Shown: positions 1-7,871 of the stretch, piece by piece
How the letters are laid out: every line of letters begins with the position of its first letter
How positions within the stretch are numbered: position 1 is the stretch's first letter
Notes under the pieces: generated by a model
What the model saw: the letters and a program-made list of their open reading frames with translations, nothing else
Database searches by the model: none
What the model was told of the DNA's origin: nothing
Source: CAYSPG01 sp964432885
Lineage (GTDB): Bacteria > Bacteroidota > Bacteroidia > AKYH767-A > OLB10
Assembly: GCA_964432885.1 (NCBI GenBank)
Contig: CAYSPG010000026.1
Span: 1 to 52,950, forward strand
Direction of reading: 5' to 3'
Length of the DNA: 52,950 nt
Translations under genes and position numbers: made by a program

Positions 1-132
1 GAGTATAATTTGTATGGTACGTTTAAAAGTTTGGTGGTGCATACAACGGGTTTGCAAAATGGTGTTTACTTTTACAAGGTAGCTTTGCAAAACACTATTG
101 CCGTAAGTGGCAAGGTGGTGGTGGTGCATTAA
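1..132 (+). CDS. C-terminal end of a T9SS cargo protein (partial)
   Basis: Frame 1 is open from the first base of the window to a TAA at 130-132 and gives about 43 residues. The text (GLQNGVYFYKVALQNTIAVS followed by GKVVVVH) is the last part of a type A T9SS sorting domain: the 'L-NGVY-Y-V' strand and a terminal 'GK-V-V' strand. Such tails direct a secreted protein through the Bacteroidota type IX system to the cell surface. The body of the gene lies upstream of the window, so its function cannot be told. Confidence 0.75.
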   Translation, partial: EYNLYGTFKSLVVHTTGLQNGVYFYKVALQNTIAVSGKVVVVH

Positions 133-146
133 AAAAAATTAGAGGA

Positions 147-663
147 ATGATAGTTTCGATTTCAAAACAAAACCAAAAAGATGTAAACACCATAATGCTT
201 GCGCATGATGGCATTGTTACAGCAAGTAATATTTCTACACCTGAAAAAACAATTGCAGAAAGTGTTGCATGGCAATACCCGTTCAGCACCGCAAGCACAA
301 AGCCTTTTATCGTATGTATTTAACGAAGAATATATTGAAGAACCCATTGATACAGGCAACGGCAGGTATGCTTATGGAGTCTATGATGATGGTGTAGCAA
401 CAGAAAATATTGGCTTTACCCTGGCTCCAAATCCTGCCAACAATTACGTAACGGCAATGTTTAATTTAATAAACGAAAATGATGTGGCAGAAATAACCAT
501 TACCGATTTGCAGGGTAGAAAAATATTTTCCCAAAAAGCAATGGCAGGGCAAACCGAAATAAAAATGGATGTTGCAAAATTGGCTGCCGCAGGTTACATT
601 GTAGAACTGCGCATAAACGGGACATTAATTGGGCGAAACAAATTATTAATAAGTAAACAGTAA
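147..663 (+). pseudogene. Frameshifted remnant of a T9SS type A cargo gene
   Basis: From about residue 50 of the frame ending at 663 the protein is a clear T9SS sorting domain (FTLAPNPANN, then ITDLQGRKIFSQ and AAGYIVELRINGT). The first ~35 residues of that frame (from an ATG at 199) are rich in L, Q and K and look out of frame. Over the same bases a second frame, open from an ATG at 147 to a TAA near 321, reads more like protein (NTIMLAHDGIVTASNISTPE, then WQYPFSTAST). The simplest reading is one coding sequence with a frameshift between about 289 and 321. No signal peptide is visible at 147, so the remnant is probably also 5'-truncated. It lies 14 bp after the previous gene. An intact 154-residue protein starting at 199 is the alternative. 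Confidence 0.5.
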
Positions 664-673
664 AATTATCTTC

Positions 674-703
674 AAAGCCTGTGCGAAATTTCGCACAGGC
701 TTT
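674..703 (+). terminator. Perfect 15-bp hairpin terminator
   Basis: AAAGCCTGTGCGAAA is followed at once by its exact reverse complement TTTCGCACAGGCTTT, 11 bases after the stop at 663, with a short T-rich tail (tttgtaattt). It probably ends transcription of the upstream T9SS remnants. The sequence TAATTTAG, one mismatch from the Bacteroidota -7 box TAnnTTTG, follows at 705-712, just before the next ATG. Confidence 0.7.
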
Positions 704-716
704 GTAATTTAGTGCT

Positions 717-2228
717 ATGATTAAAAGAATTTTTTTTCTGCTTCTTATTTCATTTGCCTGCATAAGCCTTAATGCACAAATTCAATTTGACAAAAAATTT
801 GACTTAGGAATTGTAAGTGCGTCTCGTAAAACAGTTGAAATACCAGGAGGTTATGTAAGCGCTGGTTATAATGTGCCGGATACAACAACTTATGTCAATA
901 ATCTTCTTGTAAAAATTGATTTAAACGGTGATACAATTAAAACAATGTACATAGCACCTCACGATTCAACTTAATGGCAATTGTATAACGAAGACCCTGA
1001 TGATATTTATACCGATTTAATTGTAACAACCGATAGCAATTTAATTGCAGTAGGCCGAAGTCAGGCATTCACCCCAACCAATTATTATCATTACGATATT
1101 TTATTGGTGAAAATAAATTTTAACCTTGATACTATCTGGACAAAATACTTTACACATCCTCATCCGGACACAAGCCTTATTCCACAAAGTGTTATTCAAA
1201 CAAGTGATAACGGATTTTTAATTTGTGGCAAACAGAGGTATGGTGGATTTCAGGATTGGTACGGTTTCCTTTACAAAGTTGACAGCAACGGAAATTTTCA
1301 ATGGTATAAAAGTTATAATAATCCCGGACCTTATCGGGCAATTTGGGATGTTAAAGAAATGCCTAACCACCATTTTATTTGCAGTGGCGCAACTATTTCA
1401 TCTATAACATCAGATATTGATGCCTGTTATTTTTTCACTGATTCATTAGGAAACCAATTAACTTCTTTTATAGTTCCAACTATTGGTGATGGCGCTTATG
1501 ATGAGATGATGGCTTCTAATGATAGTGGATATGTATTATTAGGAATTGAAAACAATAGTAGTGGCTCTACGCAACCATATATTAACCTTATTACAAAAAT
1601 TGATACAACAGGTTCAATAATTTGGAATAAAAATTATGGTCAATATTATAATGGCAGCCCTTTGGGATTAGTTGGTGCTTACAATGGCGGGTATGTTTAT
1701 GTTGGTGGTACTGACAACACCACAGTTGGGTTTCATTCATACATGCACCGACTTGATGAAAACGGAGATAGTTTATGGTATAGAGAATTTAATTTTTCTG
1801 GCTTTGATGAATTTTGGGATATTAAAACAACCACCGATGGCGGTTACATTATGTGTCGGCAAACTGCCGGTTGCAACAACAATGGCGGCACTTGTTTTTG
1901 GTTGGTAAAAACAGATAGCCTTGGGTTGCTTACTAACCTCACCCCGGCCCTCTCCAAATGAGAGGGAGAAATAAAAATATTTCCTAATCCTGCTAATAAT
2001 AACATTACAGTAACCATAAACACAACCACCATACCACCACAAAAAGTGTACGGCAAAAAAGGAGCGTATCTTTTATTTTTTGATGCACAAGGCAAACAGG
2101 TAAAAGAAGTAGCCGCGCAAGTCGGAGAAAATAAAATAAACATAAGCGCATTGCATAATGGCTTTTACCTTGTTGTTTTGGCAGTGGATGGGTATAATGT
2201 TGCGCATACAAAATTGGTTAAGGAATAA
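717..2228 (+). pseudogene. T9SS cargo protein gene with two in-frame stop codons
   Basis: One reading frame runs from an ATG at 717 (signal peptide MIKRIFFLLLISFACISLNA) to a TAA at 2228, broken by TAA at 972-974 and TGA at 1959-1961. All three pieces are coherent. The middle holds repeated 'L-KID--G-I-W-K-Y' and 'S-DNGF/SGY' strands, as in bacterial repeat propeller-like cargo; the protein at 18798-20372 is of the same kind. The last piece is a T9SS sorting domain (IKIFPNPANNN, then GFYLVVLAVDG). The first stop is a simple nonsense change (DST-stop-WQLYNEDP). The second lies inside an inserted palindromic repeat (see 1938-1970). Apart from the stops the frame is intact over 1.5 kb, so the decay is recent, or the stops are sequencing errors. 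Confidence 0.75.
1938..1970 (+). repeat. GC-rich palindromic repeat inserted in a coding sequence
   Basis: A C/G-rich segment stands out from its AT-rich coding surroundings. Its core is CCCTCTC (1948-1954), loop CAAAT, GAGAGGG (1960-1966). The type 'cctcacccc-ggccctctcc' is a common dispersed intergenic repeat in bacteria. Here it sits in frame between the propeller-like part and the sorting domain and contributes the TGA stop at 1959-1961. Confidence 0.7.
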
Positions 2229-2311
2229 AAAGGATAATTTCGTTTTCAATATTTCAAAGTCCGCGAAGGGGCGAGACTTGAAAGTGCGGAATACTAAGGT
2301 GCGTTCACACT

Positions 2312-2344
2312 AAATCGTAAATCGTAATTCTAAAATCGTAAATC
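2312..2344. repeat. 33-bp inverted repeat, copy A (downstream of parC)
   Basis: This stretch is a quasi-tandem of ATCGTAA words (AAATCGTAAATCGTAATTCT then AAAATCGTAAATC). It is the exact reverse complement of 6507-6539. It ends at the first base of the parC stop triplet (minus-strand stop at 2344-2346). Looser relatives occur at 9475-9508, 22383-22418 and 29141-29177. Confidence 0.85.
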
Positions 2345-4479
2345 TATATCTCCATTTTCATCTGCACCTTTTCCTTAGCCTCGGTTTTTCCGTTTTTCTT
2401 TTCGGCAGGTAAATTAAAAAGTTCAGGCTCACTTTCTTTTTCGGGTTTTTTGCCTTCGCTTGCAGGCTGTTGCGCAGCAGGCTCACCTTTTCCCATCTCT
2501 GCAATTTTATGCACCGGAAATTTGGTTAGTATGTTTCCAACTGCCGAGCGGTTTTTTACCAATATCTCGTTAAAGTTTACTGTAAATACTGTGTTGCGTA
2601 ATTTAGGACGGGGCTTTAAAATTATCTGCACCTTTTGCGCATCATTTAATCCTGAAACTCCAAGGTAAAGTATTTTAGAGTTTTCTGTTCCTTTTGTTAA
2701 GTCATAAAACTTTTCTCGGGTAATGCCTGTAATGGCAAAACGTTTTATCATTACATCGCCACGCAAGCCGTCACGGTAAATTAAATTATAAATGGTTTTA
2801 TCATCATTCTTCTCAAACACTTTTATATGACGAATGTCTTTGCCGTAATATGTTTTGTCGGCAATTTTGTTTACCACAAATTTTCCGTCACCGCTTATGG
2901 CAAGTATATCATCAATGTCTGAACATTCACACACAAGTTCATCTTTTTTCATTCCGTAACCTGCAAAACCTTCTTCGCGGTTTACATACAGTTTGGCATT
3001 GCTTATGGTTACACGCTTGGCTTCAATTTGCTCAAATGCATTTTCAGCAATTTGTGTTCTGCGCTCTTTTCCTTTTCCAAATTTTTTAAGCAGTTCTTTA
3101 AAATAATTAATTGCAAATTGTGTGAGGTTGGCAAGATTATCTTTTACCTCTTTCATTTGCGCATTAAGCGCTTTTATATGTTCATCCGCTTTAAACGAAT
3201 CAAATTTTGAAATACGCTTAATTTTTATTTCAGTAAGTGATACAATATCCTCTTCAGTAACTTTTCGTTTCAGTTGTTTTTTAAAAGGTTCTAAACCTTT
3301 ATCAATTGCTTTTATTACAGCTTCCCATGTTTCACATTCTTCAATTTTTCGATAAATGCGGTTTTCGATAAATATTTTTTCAAGAGAAGAAAAATGCCAG
3401 TCCTCCATCAACTCGGCAAGTTTAATTTCCAATTCGCGTTTTAAAAGTTCAACGGTATTTAATGTTGACAAACGTAATATTTCATTTACACCAATAAATG
3501 CAGGTTTGCCATCAAGAATTACACATGCATTAGGAGAAATGGAAACTTCACAATCGGTAAATGCATACAATGCTTCAATAGTTTTGTCGCTGTCTTCTGC
3601 CGAGTCGGGATGCAGGTACAATACAATTTCAACATTAGCGGCAGTATTGTCTTCAACTTTTTTAACCTTTAATTTTCCCTTTTCGTTTGCCGCCAATATA
3701 GAATCAATAACCGACTGCGTGGTGGTGCCAAAAGGAATTTCTTTTATCACCAATGTTTTTTTGTCGCGCTTTTCAATAACGGCACGCACTTTAATTTTTC
3801 CTCCGCGCAAGCCTTCATTGTAATTTGTAAAGTCGGCAATGCCTCCCGTTGCAAAATCAGGCATCAGGTTTGTTTTCTTTTTGCGCAACACATCAATGCT
3901 TCCTTGTATTAACTCACAAAAGTTGTGTGGCAAAATTTTACAGGCAAGTCCCACAGCAATTCCTTCAATACCGCTTGCAAGCAACAACGGAAATTTTACA
4001 GGCAGCGAAACAGGTTCTTTATTTCTGCCATCGTAACTCAGTTGCCACAATGTTGTTTTTGGATTAAACACAACTTCTAAAGCAAATTTCGAAAGGCGTG
4101 CTTCAATATAACGTGGCGCTGCTGCTGAGTCTCCTGTGTAAATATTTCCCCAGTTTCCCTGTGTATCAATCAGCAAATCTTTTTGCCCCATCTGCGTCAT
4201 CGCATCGCCTATGCTGGCATCACCGTGCGGGTGATACTTCATGGTGTTGCCAATAACATTAGCCACTTTATTATAGCGGCCATCTTCCATTTCCCACATG
4301 CTGTGCATAATTCTTCTTTGCACAGGCTTAAGGCCATCATCCAAATACGGAACTGCGCGCTCCAATATTACATACGATGCATAGTCCAAAAACCATGTAT
4401 CAAACATTCCTGAAATGGGTATGTGATGAAGGATGACTTCTTTTTTGGGTTCTGGCGGGGTATTTTTTTTCTTGCTCAT
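2344..4479 (-). CDS. parC: DNA topoisomerase IV subunit A
   Basis: Type IIA topoisomerase breakage-reunion subunit; with ParE it decatenates daughter chromosomes. The 711 residues include the winged-helix core (LDDGLKPVQRRIMHSMWEM, about 46-64), the DNA-gate stretch KYHPHGDASIGDA (81-93) and the catalytic tyrosine in AAPRYIEARL (Tyr124). A coiled-coil region (about 370-480) and a C-terminal beta-propeller-like part follow. The last ~50 residues are low complexity, rich in K, E and P. The 'TGDSAAAPRYIE' form and the length fit the Bacteroidota ParC group rather than GyrA, and the gene lies directly downstream of parE. The spacer to parE (4480-4589) is almost filled by a ~92-bp palindromic repeat. 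The ATG at 4479 follows a T/A-rich leader with no Shine-Dalgarno site. Confidence 0.93.
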   Translation of the reverse strand: MSKKKNTPPEPKKEVILHHIPISGMFDTWFLDYASYVILERAVPYLDDGLKPVQRRIMHSMWEMEDGRYNKVANVIGNTMKYHPHGDASIGDAMTQMGQKDLLIDTQGNWGNIYTGDSAAAPRYIEARLSKFALEVVFNPKTTLWQLSYDGRNKEPVSLPVKFPLLLASGIEGIAVGLACKILPHNFCELIQGSIDVLRKKKTNLMPDFATGGIADFTNYNEGLRGGKIKVRAVIEKRDKKTLVIKEIPFGTTTQSVIDSILAANEKGKLKVKKVEDNTAANVEIVLYLHPDSAEDSDKTIEALYAFTDCEVSISPNACVILDGKPAFIGVNEILRLSTLNTVELLKRELEIKLAELMEDWHFSSLEKIFIENRIYRKIEECETWEAVIKAIDKGLEPFKKQLKRKVTEEDIVSLTEIKIKRISKFDSFKADEHIKALNAQMKEVKDNLANLTQFAINYFKELLKKFGKGKERRTQIAENAFEQIEAKRVTISNAKLYVNREEGFAGYGMKKDELVCECSDIDDILAISGDGKFVVNKIADKTYYGKDIRHIKVFEKNDDKTIYNLIYRDGLRGDVMIKRFAITGITREKFYDLTKGTENSKILYLGVSGLNDAQKVQIILKPRPKLRNTVFTVNFNEILVKNRSAVGNILTKFPVHKIAEMGKGEPAAQQPASEGKKPEKESEPELFNLPAEKKNGKTEAKEKVQMKMEI

Positions 4480-4499
4480 TTTCTTAATTATAATTTTTT

Positions 4500-4591
4500 A
4501 ATGGAACGCTGATGACGCGGATTAAGCTGGTTTTCGCGGATAAAAAAAATCAGTATTAATCCGCTTAATCAGCGTCATCCGCGTTCTATTT
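4500..4591. repeat. ~92-bp dispersed palindromic repeat, copy 1
   Basis: The ends are imperfect inverted repeats (GGAACGCTGATGACGCGGAT against ATCAGCGTCATCCGCGTTCT). The reverse complement aligns over its full length with the repeat at 27065-27154, so this is one element family present twice in opposite orientation. One end (CTATTT in this orientation, AAATAG on the minus strand) overlaps the parE stop codon. It occupies the parE-parC spacer and could form a long hairpin in the transcript. Confidence 0.85.
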
Positions 4592-6500
4592 AGTCAACAA
4601 CTTCAGGTTCCAGTTCTTCCTCAAGTCTGAGATTTTTAATAATGTGTTCTTGTCTTTCGGGAGTATTTTTTCCCATATAGTAATCCAGCAAATGCTGCAC
4701 GCTTTGTTCACCTTCAGTTGTTACAGGCTCCAAACGCATTTCTTCTCCAATAAAATTTTTAAACTCATTTGGCGAAATTTCTCCCAATCCTTTAAAGCGT
4801 GTTATCTCAAGCCCACCCCTTGCCCCTCCCGAAGGGAGGGGTATAGCTTCTCCGGTATTTTTTCCGGGTGATAATTTTTGAATAGCATTTATTCTTTCGG
4901 CTTCGCTGTAACAATAAATGGTTTCTTTTTTATTTCTAACGCGAAACAATGGCGTTTGTAAAATATACACGTGGCCATTTTTTACTAGGTCAGGAAAAAA
5001 TTGTAAAAAGAAAGTAAGCAACAACAAACGAATATGCATTCCATCAACATCGGCATCAGTGGCAATTACAATTCTGTTGTAACGCAATTCTTCCAATCCT
5101 TCTTCAATGTTTAATGCATTTTGCAACAAATTAAATTCTTCGTTTTCATACACTATTTTTTTTGTTAAACCAAAACAGTTAAGTGGTTTTCCTTTAAGAC
5201 TGAATACCGCTTGCAGGTTTACATCACGTGTAATGGTTATACTTCCGCTTGCAGAATCGCCCTCTGTTATAAATAGTGTTGATTCAAATCTGTCGGCATG
5301 TTTGCTGTTGAAATGAACACGACAGTCGCGCAGTTTTTTGTTGTGCAGGTTTGCTTTTTTTGCACGCTCGTTAGCTAATTTTTTAATGCCTGCAATTTCC
5401 TTACGCTCTTTTTCGCTTTGCTGAATTTTTTTTAACCAAGCATCAGCCGTTTCAGGATTTTTGTGCAGGTAATTATCAAGCGCATTTTTTACAAAATCAA
5501 CAATCCAATTACGCAATGATGGGCCGTCAGGCTCGGTACTTTGCGAACCAAGTTTTGTTTTTGTCTGCGATTCAAATACCGGTTCCTGTATGCGAATGCT
5601 AATAGCAGCTTCAATACCTTCGCGCACATCACTTGGGTCAAACTCTTTTTTGTAAAACTCACGTGCTGTTTTTACAACAGCTTCTCTAAATGCAGCAAGG
5701 TGCGTTCCGCCCTGTGTGGTGTGCTGCCCGTTTACAAACGAATAATATTCTTCACCATACGATGAAGTGTGTGTAAACGAAACTTCAATGTCTTTATCCT
5801 TTAAAGAAATAATTGGGTAACGGGTTTCTTCCGTTATGTTTGATTTCAATAAATCAATTAACCCATTTTCGCTTTTAAATTCTTTTCCGTTATAAAAAAG
5901 AGAAAGCCCCACATTGAGGTATGAATAATTCTGTAAAAGTTTTTCTACATACTGGTCATCATACTTGTATTTTTTAAAAACGGTGTCGTCTGGAGTAAAA
6001 CTTATAAGTGTGCCATCTGCTTCATCAGTTGATTTTTCTTTCTGATGTTTTTTTAATTCTCCGCGCTCAAATTCTGCAATTACTGTTTTGCCTTCGCGCA
6101 CCGATTGTACTTTAAAATAAATGGACAAAGCATTTACAGCTTTTGTTCCCACACCATTTAATCCCACCGATTTTTGAAAAGCGGAACTATCGTACTTACC
6201 ACCTGTATTTATTTTAGATACGCAATCAATTACTTTTCCAAGCGGAATGCCACGTCCGTAATCGCGAACGGTAACGGTTCCGTCAACAAGAGTAACCTCT
6301 ACTTTTTTTCCAAAGCCCATTGTAAACTCATCAATGGTATTGTCAAGAATTTCTTTAAGCAAAACATAAATGCCATCATCTTTTGAACTGCCATCGCCAA
6401 GTTTACCTATGTACATGCCGGGCCTAAGCCTGATGTGTTCTTTCCAGTCTAAACTCTTGATGCTGTCATCACCATAATTTGAATTTTCTTTTTTTGCCAT
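4590..6500 (-). CDS. parE: DNA topoisomerase IV subunit B, with an in-frame insertion
   Basis: ATPase subunit of topoisomerase IV. The 636 residues include the GHKL ATPase fold (KEILDNTIDEF with the magnesium Asn; DYGRGIPLG), the transducer domain, and the TOPRIM metal site: LFITEGDSASGS near residue 413 and ATDADVDGMHIR near 483. The 'EITRFKGLGEISPNEFKNF' block begins at residue 565. Just before it, residues of about 546-564 read GEAIPLPSGGARGGL, which is not ParE-like; the DNA there is a CCCCTCCC-GAA-GGGAGGGG hairpin (4823-4841), so a palindromic repeat has entered in frame. The stop codon (TAA, 4590-4592) is partly made by the repeat at 4500-4591. The ATG at 6500 comes six bases after the 33-bp repeat at 6507-6539. 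Confidence 0.93.
   Translation of the reverse strand: MAKKENSNYGDDSIKSLDWKEHIRLRPGMYIGKLGDGSSKDDGIYVLLKEILDNTIDEFTMGFGKKVEVTLVDGTVTVRDYGRGIPLGKVIDCVSKINTGGKYDSSAFQKSVGLNGVGTKAVNALSIYFKVQSVREGKTVIAEFERGELKKHQKEKSTDEADGTLISFTPDDTVFKKYKYDDQYVEKLLQNYSYLNVGLSLFYNGKEFKSENGLIDLLKSNITEETRYPIISLKDKDIEVSFTHTSSYGEEYYSFVNGQHTTQGGTHLAAFREAVVKTAREFYKKEFDPSDVREGIEAAISIRIQEPVFESQTKTKLGSQSTEPDGPSLRNWIVDFVKNALDNYLHKNPETADAWLKKIQQSEKERKEIAGIKKLANERAKKANLHNKKLRDCRVHFNSKHADRFESTLFITEGDSASGSITITRDVNLQAVFSLKGKPLNCFGLTKKIVYENEEFNLLQNALNIEEGLEELRYNRIVIATDADVDGMHIRLLLLTFFLQFFPDLVKNGHVYILQTPLFRVRNKKETIYCYSEAERINAIQKLSPGKNTGEAIPLPSGGARGGLEITRFKGLGEISPNEFKNFIGEEMRLEPVTTEGEQSVQHLLDYYMGKNTPERQEHIIKNLRLEEELEPEVVD
4811..4850. 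repeat. Palindromic repeat inserted in frame in parE
   Basis: CCCCTCCC (4823-4830), GAA, GGGAGGGG (4834-4841) form a perfect 8-bp stem in a C-rich segment inside an AT-rich core gene. The encoded stretch PLPSGGARGGL interrupts the usual join between the TOPRIM region and EITRFKGLGE. Repeats of this 'cccctcccgaagggagggg' kind are common between genes in Bacteroidota. Confidence 0.8.
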
Positions 6501-6506
6501 TATTTT

Positions 6507-6539
6507 GATTTACGATTTTAGAATTACGATTTACGATTT
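6507..6539. repeat. 33-bp inverted repeat, copy B (upstream of parE)
   Basis: Exact reverse complement of 2312-2344. On the minus strand it ends six bases before the parE ATG. The two copies bracket parE-parC, so a transcript covering both would carry complementary 33-nt stretches at its ends. Confidence 0.85.
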
Positions 6540-6878
6540 TTTGAGAGCAGATTTTTTTGCCAATTGCCAACTGCTGCTGCCAACACAATACTCATCATTA
6601 TTGATTGTGATAATGCCATTATCCTCAATCCATGAAAGTAGAGGATTGAAAAGCGTGGTATGACATTCGCCCTCATTCACTTTTACACAGCGGTTTGTTA
6701 AAAAGCGCGGCAAAAATATAAGAATGACTTTTTGAAAATTAACAAAGTACACAGTTGTTGAAAAATCTAACTCCTGAATAAGAACCGCTTGTAACCAAAA
6801 GGTAAAAAAGAAACCACAAAACAATAATATGGAATAGTAGTGCGTCTTACATCTAATCAATAAATCAAACAAAAGAAT
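6540..6878. other. Gene-poor spacer between parE and the tonB-like gene
   Basis: This spacer separates two divergent genes. It holds a quasi-tandem dispersed word at 6559-6584 (gccaattgccaactgctgct and continuing). A 113-codon open frame on the minus strand (6531-6872) runs through the 33-bp repeat and this word, has no recognisable domain and an unusual composition, and is not accepted as a gene. Regulatory sites for parE and the TonB-like gene must lie here, but no clear TAnnTTTG box was found next to either start. Confidence 0.5.
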
Positions 6879-7661
6879 ATGGAATTCATTTATTCAAAGC
6901 GGTGGTGCGAACTATTGTTCGAAAACCGTAACAAAAATTATGGCGCGTATATATTGCGAATGCGCGAAGCAGATAATACTGTATTTGCATGGATTGTTTC
7001 CGCTTCGTTTTTAATTTTAATTGTTGGTGCGCTTGCGTGGAGCGGTGGCCCGTCAAAAGCATTGGTTGATAAATATACCAATCCAATTGTTGATGATGGT
7101 GTATTTATTTTTTCGGATTTAATGCAACCGCTTCCCAAGATTAATACAGCTAAATTAACCTCTGCAACAAATGCCAATTCAACCCCTATTGTAATTGACG
7201 ATAAAATTATTGTAGATGATACAAAAAATGTCACACCCATAACTCCTGTTAATCCAATTGGCACAGGAGCAGGCGGTGAGGTAAATATTCCCACTGGCAA
7301 TGGCGGCAATGGCAACGGATTAAAACCAATTGAAACAACACAGCCCATTTTGGTTCCTGATGTAATGCCTGAGTTTCCGGGCGGAGAGGAAGCGCTATTG
7401 AGTTTTCTGCAAAATAATATTCATTACCCTTTTCACTTGGTTAAAAATGATGTTACGGGCATAGTTTATTTATCATTTGTAATTGACAAAAAAGGAGAAG
7501 TAACAGGAATAAAAATTTTAAAAGGAGTTAAAAACGGAGATGCGTTAGCGGACGAAGCTATGCGCGTGGTAAAACAAATGCCGCAATGGAAACCCGGAAT
7601 GTTTGGAGGGCAAAATGTGGATGTACAGTTTACATTGCCTGTAAATTTTATGTTGAAATGA
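6879..7661 (+). CDS. TonB-family energy transducer
   Basis: TonB proteins span the periplasm and pass proton-motive force from ExbB/ExbD to outer-membrane receptors. The 260 residues show a short cytoplasmic N-terminus (VLFENRNKNYGAYILRMREA type, usual in Bacteroidota TonB), one membrane helix at about 35-55 (FAWIVSASFLILIVGALAW), a linker rich in P, T, G and N (about 60-160), and a C-terminal TonB domain. That domain has the signature PEFPGGEEALLSFLQNNIHY, then GIVYLSFVIDKKGEVTGIKI and MPQWKPGMFGGQNVDVQFTL. No exbB, exbD or receptor gene is adjacent, so its partner is unknown. It is a single gene with a terminator-like hairpin 100 bp downstream. Confidence 0.9.
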   Translation: MEFIYSKRWCELLFENRNKNYGAYILRMREADNTVFAWIVSASFLILIVGALAWSGGPSKALVDKYTNPIVDDGVFIFSDLMQPLPKINTAKLTSATNANSTPIVIDDKIIVDDTKNVTPITPVNPIGTGAGGEVNIPTGNGGNGNGLKPIETTQPILVPDVMPEFPGGEEALLSFLQNNIHYPFHLVKNDVTGIVYLSFVIDKKGEVTGIKILKGVKNGDALADEAMRVVKQMPQWKPGMFGGQNVDVQFTLPVNFMLK

Positions 7662-7672
7662 AGGAGAGAGAA

Positions 7673-7699
7673 AGTTTAATGTTTAAAGGTTAAAGTTGG
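7673..7699. repeat. Quasi-tandem TTTAA word repeat
   Basis: A short stretch of near-repeated words (gtttaatgtttaaaggttaa) in the spacer after the TonB-like gene. It resembles, in either orientation, the 'aacattaaacctaaac' runs at 8364-8431. Confidence 0.4.
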
Positions 7700-7760
7700 T
7701 GCCGCTGTACTTTAAACTAAAAACTCAAAAAAGGTTAGTGCTTTTCAATCATGTTTTGAA

Positions 7761-7784
7761 GCCCTGTAAAATTTGCAGGGCTTT
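7761..7784 (+). terminator. Hairpin terminator after the TonB-like gene
   Basis: GCCCTG(T)AAA and TTTGCAGGGC form a GC-rich stem around a short A/T loop and are followed by TTTCTTAG. Position and form fit an intrinsic terminator for the gene ending at 7661. Confidence 0.6.
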
Positions 7785-7840
7785 CTTAGTTGCTTGTTTC
7801 AGTGTTGTTTTTAAGTCATAATTTGTAAATCATCTTTCAT

Positions 7841-7848
7841 TAAGTTTG
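7841..7848 (+). promoter_or_regulatory. Candidate -7 promoter box of the nfeD-floA unit
   Basis: TAAGTTTG matches the Bacteroidota primary sigma -7 consensus TAnnTTTG, 23 bases before the GTG start at 7872. A TTTG at 7822-7825 could be the -33 element, but its 15-base spacing is shorter than usual. Confidence 0.45.
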
Positions 7849-7871
7849 CCTCGTTATTAAATGCCAAACCA

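Noticed and set aside
717..2228. Stop-codon recoding (TAA/TGA read as amino acids) in the broken T9SS gene
   Set aside because: Core genes in the window end normally at TAA, TAG or TGA, no SECIS-like structure was seen, and one stop lies in an inserted repeat.
2255..2311. Possible hairpin or site in 'tccgcgaaggggcgagactt...gtgcgg' after the broken T9SS gene
   Set aside because: Complementarity is weak and scattered; no convincing stem, T tail or match to a second copy in the window.
6531..6872. 113-codon open frame on the minus strand upstream of parE
   Set aside because: Its C-terminal part is translated repeat (33-bp repeat and the gccaattgccaactgc word), the rest has no domain or protein-like composition, and it fills the divergent promoter spacer.
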